A stretch of 64,000 nt of DNA from Lewinellaceae bacterium (GCA_020636445.1 JACJXV010000021.1:1-64000); one strand, 5' to 3'. Positions 7,225-16,754 are shown, numbered from the stretch's first letter. Numbers and translations are program-made. Notes: generated by a model from the letters alone, not told the origin.

Positions 7225-8850
7225 TTAAGGTTGATTTCGCTGTTGGATCATAAATTTAGTAGCAGCGACCTTTCCACCCCGGTTCAGCATGGCAAAGTAG
7301 GTTCCCGGGGCCCAGTCGGCAGTGACAAGGCGTTGCCTTCTTATCCCGGGAGGGCAGTACAAATACTGTATCGGTTGGCCTAAAATGTTGAAAATAGTGA
7401 TTTCGCAATCCGAGGATTCTTGTCCCTCCACTTCAATAAAGACTTCGTCTCGAGCCGGATTAGGAAAAATGTTCAGCCGTTCTCCTCCTTCCGTTGGGGC
7501 ATCAGCCGGGAATTGATTCTGGAGTAATTGTGCTGCGCGAAAAACATTCAGACGCCCGCCCGTGGCGGTAAAGTCGGTTAGTCCTTCGACCGGGTCAACG
7601 CCTTCCATCAGCGCTTTGCGCACTGCGAGTGCTGTTTCCCCGGGTTTAGTCAAGGCTGCATCAGCCAGACTGTACCGCGGCAAACCATAGAGTAGCGCAA
7701 TAGCTCCTGCCAGGTGTGGTGCGGCAGCCGAATTGCCGTTGAATGTTCCGTATCGGCCAAAAGGCTGGGTGGTATAAGAATTTTGCCCGGGAGCTCCCAT
7801 GTCTATGGATTGTCGTCCAAATGCAGACCCCAGGTATTTCTGATCGTAGTTGTCCGTGTTGAGTACCGTCATCAGATAAGGGCTACTGCAGGTTGTCGGC
7901 ATATCGCCGACAGCATCAATATCCCAGGGATTATTAGCCGCTCCGGCGGCCGTAAGGATGCCTACTTCGCCCATTCGGTCGTACATCTGCCCCCACATGG
8001 GCTGATCTGAACAAAAGATTCGATTTACCCCGAAGGAGGCATTAGTAGCCACCACTAAGGCCCCTTCCCGGCCACTGGTTTTGTTATAACGGTCGCGCTG
8101 ATCAATGATGTATTCATAGGCGGCAATGATATCACTGACCATGCGGGTTTCAAAGAGCATTAATTTAATCTGCCAGTTGATGCCCGTTACCCCCCGGCCA
8201 TTATTGCCCCGGGCTCCAATGATACCTGCCACGGATTGTCCGTGGGTTTCCGGAATGTGGTCAGGTGCGTTGGCGACAAAATTCCACCCCTGGTAATCAT
8301 CGATGTAACCGTTCTTGTCGTTATCGATGCCATCTCCGGGAATCTCCCCCCGGTTCGTCCAGATATTAGGTCTTAAATCTTCGTGCAAGACATCAAAACC
8401 ACTGTCCAGAATGGCGACTACAATAGTATCGCCCCGGCCTGTCACCCCGCCGGTAGTCAGGTCCCAGGCTTTATCGGCCTGAATCGTAAAGATCCCCCAC
8501 TGATCAGCCACATTGGGATCATTGGGTTGACTGCGGGTTTCAACCTCCCAATCCCATTGGGCGTATTCCACATTGTTGTCCTTGCGCAGTTCAACAATCA
8601 GCATATCCGGATCGACGGACACGGTGTCAAAGCGCAATAAATGGATATTGCCCCGTTTACTGAGGCTTTTTTCTACCCAAACACCTCCCCCGCTTCGGCT
8701 ATGGGTAGCAAATTCCACCATAAAATTTTGCGGGGTTGCTGCCGGTCGCAGCTTGACCAACACCTGCCCCTGGATAATCGTAGCTGATTTCTGTGCCGAA
8801 CCCAATAAAGGAGGCAAAAACAAGGCTACCCATAGTAGTTTTTTCCACAT
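7225..8850 (-). CDS. Secreted subtilisin-like serine peptidase (S8) with T9SS tail
   Basis: 541 residues from the ATG at 8850, which opens a signal peptide (MWKKLLWVALFLPPLLGSAQ); a longer frame upstream is not signal-like. A short pro-region precedes the S8 domain with the catalytic triad Asp149 (ILDSGFD), His203 (ETHGQSVAG) and Ser374 (FNGNSAAAPHLAG), and the oxyanion Asn at about 270 (TNASFG). The Ser motif is GNSAAAP instead of the common GTSMAAP. The last ~80 residues (LNIFPNPARDEVFIEVEG to the end) form a Por secretion tail, so the enzyme is expected to leave the cell by type IX secretion and be anchored or released outside. Confidence 0.93.
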   Translation of the reverse strand: MWKKLLWVALFLPPLLGSAQKSATIIQGQVLVKLRPAATPQNFMVEFATHSRSGGGVWVEKSLSKRGNIHLLRFDTVSVDPDMLIVELRKDNNVEYAQWDWEVETRSQPNDPNVADQWGIFTIQADKAWDLTTGGVTGRGDTIVVAILDSGFDVLHEDLRPNIWTNRGEIPGDGIDNDKNGYIDDYQGWNFVANAPDHIPETHGQSVAGIIGARGNNGRGVTGINWQIKLMLFETRMVSDIIAAYEYIIDQRDRYNKTSGREGALVVATNASFGVNRIFCSDQPMWGQMYDRMGEVGILTAAGAANNPWDIDAVGDMPTTCSSPYLMTVLNTDNYDQKYLGSAFGRQSIDMGAPGQNSYTTQPFGRYGTFNGNSAAAPHLAGAIALLYGLPRYSLADAALTKPGETALAVRKALMEGVDPVEGLTDFTATGGRLNVFRAAQLLQNQFPADAPTEGGERLNIFPNPARDEVFIEVEGQESSDCEITIFNILGQPIQYLYCPPGIRRQRLVTADWAPGTYFAMLNRGGKVAATKFMIQQRNQP

Positions 8851-9283
8851 AGGTCGTACATATTTTTTAAACCCAAAACAGCATACCCCGCCAGTGAAAT
8901 GAGTGTCCTGGTTGCGGAAAACAGGATACGACCATAAGCCCCAACACAAAACGGGTTACACCCTGAAAACCAGGCATGACCGTCCCCGTTGGTCCCCCAA
9001 TGGTAGTTCCTCCTGCTCAGTTTGTACCGGCAGGGTATTATTTGTCAAGGGTAGTGTTGCAAAAGCTTTGCCAAACTCGTAATTGGAGTCCCTGATGGAG
9101 CTGGAAATATTGAAATACTGGTGCTTTTTCGAGATTAAATATCTGATTTACAAATATTTAAAGAATGTCGAGGGCGTGCTGTATTCAATGATTTTTCCAA
9201 GGCTCCAGCCCTTTTGCGCAAAGCACCGGCGGGTAAAAATCGCACTACCATGGTAGGACAGTATAGCCTAAAACGCACTACGC
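8851..9283. other. Gene-free region
   Basis: No supported gene. The part next to 8850 should hold the subtilase promoter, but I see no clear TAnnTTTG box. A period-7 repeat (CGCTCAA, CGCTCAA, TGCTCAA) at about 9278-9301 overlaps the end of the next gene. Confidence 0.4.
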
Positions 9284-10075
9284 TCAACGCTCAATGCTCA
9301 ACATGAGTTGCTGGAAATAGGCAGGAGCCTGCAGTAATCTGCTACCATACCAGGAGAACATTTCGCCATCAACCAAGCGTACTTGGGTATCGGGAAGCTG
9401 CTGTTGGAATGCCTCCAGGTGCTTTTCCCGGAAAGGATAGGGTTCTGAAGAAAGGAATAGCAAGTCCGGGTTGCTTTCCTGCAAATCATCCAGGGTAATA
9501 GCCGGATAACGCGACAAATTCGCGAAAACATTGGTAAAACCTGCTTGTCCGAGCATATCGTCAATGAAGGTCTGCCCGGCAGCTACCATCAGTGGTTCCT
9601 GCCAGATGAGATAAGCCGCCCGCGGTTGCGGGGATACATGGGGTAATGCGTCGAATTGGCGGGTAATTTCAGTAGTGAGGGTATGGGCTGGTTCGCTGCG
9701 ATCCACCAGGTTTCCTACGGCGTGGATCATCGCCAGGGCATCTGCCAGCGTATAGATATCGCTCATCCAGACGGGATAGTGCTCCGCCAGGGCCTCAATC
9801 TGTACTTGGTCATTCTCTTCCTTATTCCCGATGATCAGGTCGGGCTGTAGTGTGGCTACCCGTTCGAGGTGCACCTGTTTGGTACCGCCAATCCGGGGTT
9901 TACTGCGGAAAAATGCAGCGGGATGGAGGCAGAATTTGGTAATCCCCACCACCTCATGGCGTAGCCCAAGGTCAAACAGCAACTCCGTTTGCGAGGGAAC
10001 GAGGGAGATGATCCGTTGGGGCGGGAAGCTACTTAGCGCAACCTCCCGCCCCATTTGATCTATTGTCCGGTACAT
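9284..10075 (-). CDS. Helical-backbone metal/cobalamin receptor (BtuF-like)
   Basis: 263 residues of the periplasmic-binding-protein-like fold used by BtuF and iron-siderophore receptors: RIISLVPSQTELLFDLGL near residue 23, PDLIIGNKEENDQ near 100, and GQAGFTNVFA near 195. No signal peptide is visible (starts MYRTIDQMGREV), so it may be cytoplasmic or use an unusual export route; short leaderless homologues are common in Bacteroidota. The ligand is unknown. It is followed 4 bp upstream by the MDR reductase gene, so the two are probably cotranscribed. Its TGA stop lies in a heptamer repeat (TGAGCxT units). Confidence 0.8.
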   Translation of the reverse strand: MYRTIDQMGREVALSSFPPQRIISLVPSQTELLFDLGLRHEVVGITKFCLHPAAFFRSKPRIGGTKQVHLERVATLQPDLIIGNKEENDQVQIEALAEHYPVWMSDIYTLADALAMIHAVGNLVDRSEPAHTLTTEITRQFDALPHVSPQPRAAYLIWQEPLMVAAGQTFIDDMLGQAGFTNVFANLSRYPAITLDDLQESNPDLLFLSSEPYPFREKHLEAFQQQLPDTQVRLVDGEMFSWYGSRLLQAPAYFQQLMLSIER

Positions 10076-10079
10076 GGTC

Positions 10080-11096
10080 TTAAGCAGCCGGTTCCGGAGA
10101 AATCCGGACGATCAGTTTACCTTCATTACTGCCATCGAAAAGTTTATTGATGGCAACTGGCGCCTGATCCAGCCCCTCAACAATGTCTACCTTGTAGTGC
10201 AATTTGCCTGCCAGGAACCACTGAGCCAGTTCTGGAATGGCTTCCATCGCCCGGGGGATGAAATCAGAAACAATAAACCCTTCCACCCGCGCTCGCTTAA
10301 CGAGGATATTTCCGAACATGTATGGGCCGGGAACCAGTTCTTTCGCATTATACTGGGAAATCAACCCACAGAGCGCGATCCGGGCATTTTGATTGATTAA
10401 GCTGAGTTCTGCATCTAAAATAGCTCCACCTACATTTTCGAAAATGACATCAATACCCTTCGGGCATGCTGCTTTGAGAGCGCTGCGCACATTCTCGGTC
10501 TTGTAATTGACGGCGGCATCAAAACCCAGGGTTTCGGTTAGCCACTGGCACTTTTCATCACTACCAGCAATCCCGACAACCCGGCAACCTTTGAGCTTGC
10601 CAATCTGCCCAACGAGTGAACCAACCGCACCAGCTGCTCCGGATACACAGATCGTTTCACCAGGCTTGGGCTGCCCAATTTCCAGCAAACCAAAATAGGC
10701 AGTGAGACCGATGTGCCCAAGTACGGTGAAAAAAGCTTCCAGGGGGACCCCCGGAATACGGGGCACCGCGGTTAATCCCCGCCCGTCAGAAATCATATAC
10801 TCCTGCCAACCAATCATCGCCTGTACCAGGGTTCCCTGCGGAAACTTTTCGTTCCTGGAGTCTTCCACAACGCCAATGCAAATTCCTGGCATGACAGTAC
10901 CTAATTCTACCGGAGCCATGTAAGAGCCGCCTTCGGCAATCCAGCCACGATTAGCGGGGTCCAGGGAAAGGTAAATATTACGAATCAGCACCTGCCCTTC
11001 TTCCAGACTGGGCAGCTCCTGAGTAGTCCAATTGAAATCAGAAACCTGGATATGTCCTTTTGGGCGAGCAGCGAGCTGCCATTGATGATTTAGCAT
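10080..11096 (-). CDS. NADP-dependent oxidoreductase, LTB4DH/CurA-type MDR
   Basis: 338 residues. N-terminal IYLSLDPANRGWI and SYMAPVELGTVMPG are hallmarks of the leukotriene B4 12-hydroxydehydrogenase/CurA/YncB branch, zinc-free NADPH-dependent double-bond reductases. The Rossmann motif SGAAGAVGSLVGQIGK is near residue 150, followed by GxxAGSDEKC, and FENVGGAILDAEL near 215. It likely reduces alpha,beta-unsaturated ketones or aldehydes. It lies directly upstream of the metal-receptor gene (4 bp gap) and diverges from a lipase-like gene. Confidence 0.92.
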   Translation of the reverse strand: MLNHQWQLAARPKGHIQVSDFNWTTQELPSLEEGQVLIRNIYLSLDPANRGWIAEGGSYMAPVELGTVMPGICIGVVEDSRNEKFPQGTLVQAMIGWQEYMISDGRGLTAVPRIPGVPLEAFFTVLGHIGLTAYFGLLEIGQPKPGETICVSGAAGAVGSLVGQIGKLKGCRVVGIAGSDEKCQWLTETLGFDAAVNYKTENVRSALKAACPKGIDVIFENVGGAILDAELSLINQNARIALCGLISQYNAKELVPGPYMFGNILVKRARVEGFIVSDFIPRAMEAIPELAQWFLAGKLHYKVDIVEGLDQAPVAINKLFDGSNEGKLIVRISPEPAA

Positions 11097-11222
11097 AATA
11101 ATGTTTGATTTTGGAAGGTAAGTTAAGGGGTTATGAAGGAAAATCAGCTGCCTCCATGAAAAGGGAACAGTTAGCGCATTTTCCAGTTCGACTAAAAATG
11201 GTTTATTTTGGTGAAAAATCCA

Positions 11223-12254
11223 ATGCGTCGATTTGGTTATGGCCTTTTGCTACTCGTTTTTCTGCTGGCCGTTACTTATTTTTTGGGCCCTCGGCCGCAC
11301 TTTCCGCCGGTTGACCGGAACCCAATCTCCTGGCAAATTCCGCTGGAGGAGTTAGATAATTACCTCTATCAGCAGGAGCAGGCCGTCGCCACCCTGAAAC
11401 CGGGTAATGCCGCTCACGTTGAGTGGGCTGATTCACTGGTTCGCCAAACAGAATACGCACTAGTTTACCTGCATGGGTTTTCGGCGGGCCCTGAGGAAAG
11501 CGCTCCTTTGCATCGCGAGCTGGCAGCTCGTTACGGCGCAAATCTCTACTTACACCGATTGCCTGGGCATGGCCTCGCTGATCCGGATGCTTTTGCTACC
11601 CTCCGGCCAGATGAACTGATTAACTCCGCTAAAGAGGCTATTGCAATCGGAAAAGTGATCGGGAAAAAAGTTATCCTGATGTCGTGTTCGACCGGGAGCA
11701 CTTTGTCGGCTTACCTGGCCCCCAGTGATCCGGCGATTGTTGGACAGATTATGTACTCTCCGAATTTTGCTTTAGGGAACCGGGCTGCTTCCCTGCTGGC
11801 CGGGCCCTGGGCGAAGCAACTGGCAACTGCCATTTATGGGGGCGTTTACCGGGAGTGGCCTGGACCGGAAGGGGTAAAAGATTTCTGGACTACTCGCTAC
11901 CGGGTGGAAGGCTTACTTTGTTTGCAGGATTTACTGCGGCAAACGATGACCGATCAGCATTTTCAGGAAATTGCACAACCCTTTTTTATTGGGTACTATT
12001 ACCGGGATGAAGATCATTATGATGACGTGATTTCACAACCGCGGATCAAGGAGTTTGCTGCCTTAGCAGCCACCCCCGCGCACCAAAAGCGGGTGGTCGC
12101 TTTTCCCAATGTGAATGCGCATGTTCTCGGGAGCGGTTTGTGGTCAGCCGACCTGGAAGCCGTCCGTACGGAAACCCAGCGGTTTTTGGAGGAAGTACTG
12201 GGTTTGTCGCCGGTTGCCAGCCCCACGCAGCAAAAACAGGTTACCACCCACTGA
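11223..12254 (+). CDS. Membrane-anchored alpha/beta hydrolase
   Basis: 343 residues. The ATG at 11223 (MRRFGYGLLLLVFLLAVTYF) gives an N-terminal membrane anchor; the longer frame uses TTG. The hydrolase core has YALVYLHGFSAGPEES (HG oxyanion segment), the nucleophile elbow LMSCSTGSTLSAYLA (Ser in SCSTGS, in place of GxSxG), and a late His in FPNVNAHVLGSGLW. The lipase or esterase substrate is unknown. It ends with a 14-bp tail-to-tail overlap with the DUF2927 gene. Confidence 0.82.
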   Translation: MRRFGYGLLLLVFLLAVTYFLGPRPHFPPVDRNPISWQIPLEELDNYLYQQEQAVATLKPGNAAHVEWADSLVRQTEYALVYLHGFSAGPEESAPLHRELAARYGANLYLHRLPGHGLADPDAFATLRPDELINSAKEAIAIGKVIGKKVILMSCSTGSTLSAYLAPSDPAIVGQIMYSPNFALGNRAASLLAGPWAKQLATAIYGGVYREWPGPEGVKDFWTTRYRVEGLLCLQDLLRQTMTDQHFQEIAQPFFIGYYYRDEDHYDDVISQPRIKEFAALAATPAHQKRVVAFPNVNAHVLGSGLWSADLEAVRTETQRFLEEVLGLSPVASPTQQKQVTTH

Positions 12255-12951
12255 TTAGGTCCTTTACTTGCTGTTCGGTCATCCCTGCCGAAATCCGGGG
12301 GTCGAGAAACCAGGTTAGCACGGTACTGTCAATCGGGGCATAGCTGGTGGTGCAGGTCCATTTTTGCTGGAAAATACTTTCATCGTAACGACTGGAATCG
12401 TTCATCAACCCCAGGGACTGGGTAAGTTCTTCCCGGAGTAAATGCCGCTGACAGGCCGGATCCTGGGTGCGTACCACATCCACATACATGCTGCCCCGGA
12501 ATATCTCCTGCTGCCCATTCCAGTAAATCCAGAAGAGCCCCCAGTTATTGGCAACCGCGTTGCTTGCACTGGGTTCGTACTGCTGGGCATAGGTTGATCC
12601 CGGCCCGAAATAGACCGTGTAGTTTGCCTCGCTGGGGGAGTTTACCCGGCGGATTTGAAAAGACTTGTTAAAGCGGTTTAGCTCTCCGATGACCAGCTTT
12701 AGTTCCTGGTACAGGGCCGCATAAGAAGTGTCCACAACATAGAGTCGGACATCTTCCCGCCACTTCCGGATGGTGGTGTAGCGGGAGCCAAATTCGTTGC
12801 CAAAGGCAATGTCCAAAAAATACGTTTTTACAGCATCATCGGGCTCCTTGGGTGTCGCCGGGCCAGAGGTCTGATCAGGGGAGCAACTGCTGGACCACAT
12901 GAAAATGGTGAGCAGGAATAAGGGCAGGCGGCATTGGAGACCTCGATGCAT
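12241..12951 (-). CDS. DUF2927 family lipoprotein
   Basis: 236 residues from the ATG at 12951. The N-terminus is a lipoprotein signal (LPLFLLTIFMWSSSC, lipobox SSSC). The body matches DUF2927: a YFLDIAFGNEFGS segment followed by TIRKW, a central YTVYFGPGS segment, and HLLREELTQSLGLMNDS, which resembles the active-site helix of short metallopeptidases (REELTQSLGL) but lacks a full HExxH. Role unknown. The gene overlaps the upstream hydrolase tail-to-tail, and its promoter lies next to a 259-bp inverted-repeat element. Confidence 0.78.
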   Translation of the reverse strand: MHRGLQCRLPLFLLTIFMWSSSCSPDQTSGPATPKEPDDAVKTYFLDIAFGNEFGSRYTTIRKWREDVRLYVVDTSYAALYQELKLVIGELNRFNKSFQIRRVNSPSEANYTVYFGPGSTYAQQYEPSASNAVANNWGLFWIYWNGQQEIFRGSMYVDVVRTQDPACQRHLLREELTQSLGLMNDSSRYDESIFQQKWTCTTSYAPIDSTVLTWFLDPRISAGMTEQQVKDLISGW

Positions 12952-12997
12952 GATTTTATTTTTCGGTACTTGTATCAAGTTGTCAAAATAGTTAAAA

Positions 12998-13256
12998 ACA
13001 TGAGTCATCCCGAATTTTTGACAATTTGGCTTTCTGGTTTAGAGCCGCTGCGCTTGCTAGTTTAGAGCCGCGCGTCGCGTTGCTCCGCGCTCGTTTAGAG
13101 GGTTTAGAAGGAAAAGGTAGTTCCTGAAAACAAGCTAAACCCTCTCTAAACTAAGCCTGTTCTGCCTTCCCGTATGGGTCTGAGCTACAAGCGGAGTGGG
13201 TGGCGGCTCTAAACCAGCTTGCCTGCCACCAAATCAGCATTCGGGATGACTCATGT
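12998..13256. mobile_element. 259-bp MITE-like element with nested inverted repeats
   Basis: Perfect 18-bp terminal inverted repeats: acatgagtcatcccgaat at 12998-13015 and its complement at 13239-13256. A second perfect 15-bp pair (ctggtttagagccgc, 13034-13048 and 13203-13217) is nested inside, and GTTTAGAGGGTTTA near 13092 pairs, with a 2-base offset, with TAAACCCTCTCTAAAC near 13134. No ORF is inside. It lies between two minus-strand genes. Confidence 0.7.
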
Positions 13257-13293
13257 ATGGGGTGGAAAATCCCCCCTGTCAAATGACATTAAC

Positions 13294-15810
13294 TTATTTG
13301 TTGCGAGGCAAATCCCGGTTCATTTCAAGCATGTCCACACTGGTGCTGGAGGCGCCGAGCAGGTGCTTGCAGAAATAATCTCCCCGCAGCCAGAAAAAGT
13401 ATTCATCCATGTCGCCGTAGCCATGGCGTTGGCCGGGGAAAAGGAAGAAATCAAAGCGTTTATTGGCTTTAATCAGCGCATTCGCCATCCGAATAGTATT
13501 CGCTGGGTGGACGTTATTGTCAATATCCCCGGTGCTGATCAGCAGGTGTCCTTTCAGGTTTTTGGCCAGATCCGGGTTCTTTTCGATATCGTAGAGGAAC
13601 TTAGTTACACCCTTATCATCCGTAACCTCTTTCACGCCATGGTGCTTTTCACTCCACCAGCGATTGTAAATGTTATTCTCATGGTTACCTGAGGAGGATA
13701 CAGCAACCTTGAAAAAGTCGGGGTAAACCAGCATCGCTGCGGTCGACATGAATCCGCCACCGGAATGGCCAAAAATACCTACCCGGGAGGCGTCAATGAA
13801 GGCATGCTGATCGGCTAGTTGCTCGACTGCTGTTTTTTTATCGGCCAGCCCATAATCGCGTAGATCCCCGTATCCGTAGTTGTGATACCACTTCGAGCGA
13901 TCAGGATGGCCGCCGCGGTTACCGATGGTAATCACGATAAAACCGAATTGTGCCAGGCGATCGGTGCGATCCATGCGGGCGGAAAAGGACAAGTTAACGG
14001 CTTCGGTTTGCGGGCCAGGATATACATACTCAATGATCGGATATTGCTTGGTGGAGTCAAAGTCAAAAGGCTTATACATGACCCCATAAAGATCCGTTAT
14101 GCCATCATCGGCTTTTACGGAAAAAGGTTCAGGGAAACGGTAGCCGGTTTTGAGCAGGTTATCCAGGTCTGCTGTTTCCAGGTCCAGTATTTTCGTTCCC
14201 TGGTTGTCCAGTAATACGGAGGCAGGGGTAGTATTCACCCGGGAAAAATTATTGACCACAAACTGCTGAGCATCATTAGTAGATGCTTCGTGGTGGAAAT
14301 CCCCTTTGGTGAGCAGCTTTAAGCCGGTGCCGTCAAAATTGATGCGGTATAAATGGTAGTAATAGGGGTTTTCTCCTGGTTCACGGCCATTGGCAGTGAA
14401 ATAGAGTACCCGGTTTTTGGCGTCAATACCCTCGACGTCTTCGCAGTGGAAGGGGCCGGAGGTAATTTGATTTTTCAGGTTTCCCTTGTCATCATAGAGA
14501 TAAAAATGGGCCCAGCCATCCCGCTCCGACCAGTGGATCATTTCTTTGCCACCATTGACCAGCACCAGGTCCCGCGTTTCAACATAAGTATTTAGTCGTT
14601 CTTCGATCAGGACAGTAACCGCGCCGGTGTTTGCATCAGCCACACAGATATCAATACGCTTTAGATCTCGGCTGGTGCGGGAAAAGAACAGGCGATTACT
14701 ATCGCCGGACAACCAAAGCCGCGGCTGGCGTTCATCGTCGCGGTTTTTCTTTAACCGGGGCGCTGTTAGCAGAGAAACGGATTGATCCGGAAAGGTGTCG
14801 GCAGCAACCTTTACTGAAGTTTTGCTGGCCAGGTCAAAAATCATGATATCGTAACTGGGTGCTTCTTTTTCGCCAGGCATGTGGTATTTGTAAGTCTCCA
14901 GAGTTGGGCGTGGCTGCGCTACCGAGTTGATGACCCAGAGATCTTTCACATCGCGTTCATCGGTGCGGATGGTAGCAAATTTCCGGGAATCGGGCGACCA
15001 GATGACATTTACTGGCTTGCGATTGTGGCGATTTTTCTCTTCTTCGACATTGGTTTCACCGCGTCCGCCTCCGGCATAACTGTAGTTTTCGATGCCATCG
15101 GTTGTTAGCTGGTTTTCAACGATGGTAGTATCCTTGTCGTTTTTCTTGGCTTTCTCGTAATTGGCCCAATCCATCCAGTACAAGTTATGGTCGCGGGCAA
15201 AAAGCACGTAGGAGCTGTCGGGGGCTATAGTGGCCCAGCGTGCATCCTCTTTGGGTTTTTCGAAATCACTGAGTAAGGTGAGTTTTCCAGTAGCCAAATC
15301 GTACTCGAAGTGCCAGGTTTTTTTGACCATTTTGGGTGTGGCACCACGGCGGTTACTTCCGCCTTCTTCCTGTTTGTTACCATTTTCATCCCCGTCATCC
15401 TTCTTTTCTTCCTCTTCTACGAGTTTACTTTTTACCTCAAAGGCCAGGGCGGTTTCATTGCGGATAAATTTAAGTTTCTCGATATCCAAATGCTGAGCAT
15501 CAAAGGGGTCTCCGGTGAGCCGCGACATATCGGCTGCCATCTTTACGTTGTCGAACAAGAGTTGTTTTACCCGCCGCACGGGATCAACCAGGTAGTAGCT
15601 TTTGCCGGCACTGGTTTCGTACATGTACCAGAATCGTTCGCTGTTTTTCAGCCAATGCGGATCTACCCGGGTTGAAAAAACCATTTTCTCCAGTTGTTTC
15701 GGAGAATATCTGGCTGCCAGGTCATAATTGGGTTGGACGGCCGGAACTGTTTGGGCAAAAAGCAAACTGCTGCCCAACAAAAGAAGCAGGAGTGTAAAGC
15801 GTGTTTTCAT
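13294..15810 (-). CDS. S9 family prolyl oligopeptidase (DPP IV-like), exported
   Basis: 838 residues from the ATG at 15810, opening into a signal peptide (MKTRFTLLLLLLGSSLLFAQ). The N-terminal two thirds form a beta-propeller with repeated DLWVINS, YDIMIFDLASK-type strands. The C-terminal hydrolase carries the triad: Ser in IFGHSGGGFMSTAAM, Asp in ISTGDIDNNVHP, and His in FPGQRHGYGDMDEYFF. A charged low-complexity insert EEEEKKDDGDENGNKQEEG lies near residue 145. The family releases dipeptides or oligopeptides after proline in the periplasm. The gene is monocistronic, with a MITE-like element upstream and a different inverted-repeat element downstream. Confidence 0.93.
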   Translation of the reverse strand: MKTRFTLLLLLLGSSLLFAQTVPAVQPNYDLAARYSPKQLEKMVFSTRVDPHWLKNSERFWYMYETSAGKSYYLVDPVRRVKQLLFDNVKMAADMSRLTGDPFDAQHLDIEKLKFIRNETALAFEVKSKLVEEEEKKDDGDENGNKQEEGGSNRRGATPKMVKKTWHFEYDLATGKLTLLSDFEKPKEDARWATIAPDSSYVLFARDHNLYWMDWANYEKAKKNDKDTTIVENQLTTDGIENYSYAGGGRGETNVEEEKNRHNRKPVNVIWSPDSRKFATIRTDERDVKDLWVINSVAQPRPTLETYKYHMPGEKEAPSYDIMIFDLASKTSVKVAADTFPDQSVSLLTAPRLKKNRDDERQPRLWLSGDSNRLFFSRTSRDLKRIDICVADANTGAVTVLIEERLNTYVETRDLVLVNGGKEMIHWSERDGWAHFYLYDDKGNLKNQITSGPFHCEDVEGIDAKNRVLYFTANGREPGENPYYYHLYRINFDGTGLKLLTKGDFHHEASTNDAQQFVVNNFSRVNTTPASVLLDNQGTKILDLETADLDNLLKTGYRFPEPFSVKADDGITDLYGVMYKPFDFDSTKQYPIIEYVYPGPQTEAVNLSFSARMDRTDRLAQFGFIVITIGNRGGHPDRSKWYHNYGYGDLRDYGLADKKTAVEQLADQHAFIDASRVGIFGHSGGGFMSTAAMLVYPDFFKVAVSSSGNHENNIYNRWWSEKHHGVKEVTDDKGVTKFLYDIEKNPDLAKNLKGHLLISTGDIDNNVHPANTIRMANALIKANKRFDFFLFPGQRHGYGDMDEYFFWLRGDYFCKHLLGASSTSVDMLEMNRDLPRNK

Positions 15811-15926
15811 GTAGATAGTTGCAAGTGATAAAATGAAAGGCAAAAGATAAATATTTTCCGGAAATGCTGGACTGTGCAGGTGCTTCCAGGCAGTTCAGAC
15901 AGCATTTTTTCGGTTTATTTGAAATT

Positions 15927-16088
15927 TAAGTGATGGGACAATATTATCTATACCTTATTTCAGGCCCTTTTGGGCTTCCACTTCGTTAAAAAATCTCGCC
16001 GACGCGCTGCGTCCCCTGCGTTTTTTGCCTTGTTTAACCCCAAAATTGCACAGAACAAAGCTTATACATAATAATGACCCATCACTTA
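15927..16088. mobile_element. MITE-like element, copy 1
   Basis: Begins TAAGTGATGGG and ends CCCATCACTTA; about 25 bp of imperfect terminal inverted repeat, no ORF, 162 bp. A near-identical copy lies at 26422-26584. A conserved internal hairpin (CGACGC-loop-GCGTCC) is one mismatch away from perfect in this copy. Confidence 0.85.
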
Positions 16089-16192
16089 TTTCGCTGTTGC
16101 AATCACCTTTTTGTCACGATTTGGGAATCCACGCTGTCTACAGGGTCAGTCTTTAAGGCTTACTGACGAAAAATAATTATACGACCAAATCA

Positions 16193-16223
16193 TTGGACAG
16201 GCGGAAAGCAAACTGTACCTTTC
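16193..16223 (+). promoter_or_regulatory. Bacteroidota-type promoter of the beta-barrel gene
   Basis: TTG at 16193-16195, 20 bases, then TACCTTTC at 16216-16223, one base off the TAnnTTTG consensus of the primary sigma factor in Bacteroidota. It lies 46 bp upstream of the start codon. Confidence 0.5.
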
Positions 16224-16268
16224 TTACTCCTAAAGCCAATAATTTTTCACTAAACCTTTTAATACCTA

Positions 16269-16754
16269 ATGACCATGAAAAAATGGATTACTGCCAGCTT
16301 ATTAATGATGGGAATGGCTCTGGCCACCACAAGTTTTGCCCAATTGAGTGTGGGCGCCGGATTAGCCTACGGAACTGGAGTCGAAGAACTTGGTATTCAG
16401 GTGCGAGGCATCTATGGCTTCAATGATACCTGGCGCGGAGGTGCGGATTTTATCTATTACCTCGATGGAGCAGAAGGGGTGTCTTTCTGGGAATTCAACG
16501 TCAACGGTCACTATATTTTTGCCGATAGTGGACAGTTGAAGACCTACGCCTTTGCGGGGTTGAATTTCACGCATGTTACTGTGGACCTTGGCCAGTTTGG
16601 TTCCGCAGGAAATACGGATACCGGGGTCAATTTGGGAGCAGGTGCCCAGCTTAAATTAAGCGATAAAATTTCGGGGCTTGGCGAAGTCAAATATGTATTG
16701 GGCGGAGGCGACCAGCTGGTTCTCTCTGCTGGTGTGCTCGTCAATCTGAATTAA
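16269..16754 (+). CDS. Outer-membrane beta-barrel protein (OmpX/opacity-like)
   Basis: 161 residues with a signal peptide (MTMKKWITASLLMMGMALATTSFAQ). The mature part alternates aromatic and polar residues in short strands (IQVRGIYGFNDTWRGGADFIYYL, YFADSGQLKTYAFAGLN-type pattern) separated by glycine turns, as in small 8-stranded outer-membrane barrels; the last strand QLVLSAGVLVNLN is a plausible Bam signal. The exact role is unknown. A likely promoter lies at 16193-16223 and a terminator at 16832-16859. Confidence 0.75.
   Translation: MTMKKWITASLLMMGMALATTSFAQLSVGAGLAYGTGVEELGIQVRGIYGFNDTWRGGADFIYYLDGAEGVSFWEFNVNGHYIFADSGQLKTYAFAGLNFTHVTVDLGQFGSAGNTDTGVNLGAGAQLKLSDKISGLGEVKYVLGGGDQLVLSAGVLVNLN

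Larger units (their letters stand above)
15811..16268. other. Intergenic region with MITE and OmpX-like gene promoter
   Basis: Divergent upstream region of the S9 peptidase and the beta-barrel gene. It holds the 162-bp inverted-repeat element (15927-16088) and a promoter at 16193-16223; no coding frame is supported. Confidence 0.6.

Noticed and set aside
8851..8949. Upstream start for the subtilase
   Set aside because: The extra 33 residues precede a clear signal peptide and are not signal-like.
9851..10058. Small plus-strand frames in the BtuF-like gene
   Set aside because: Complement of coding sequence only.
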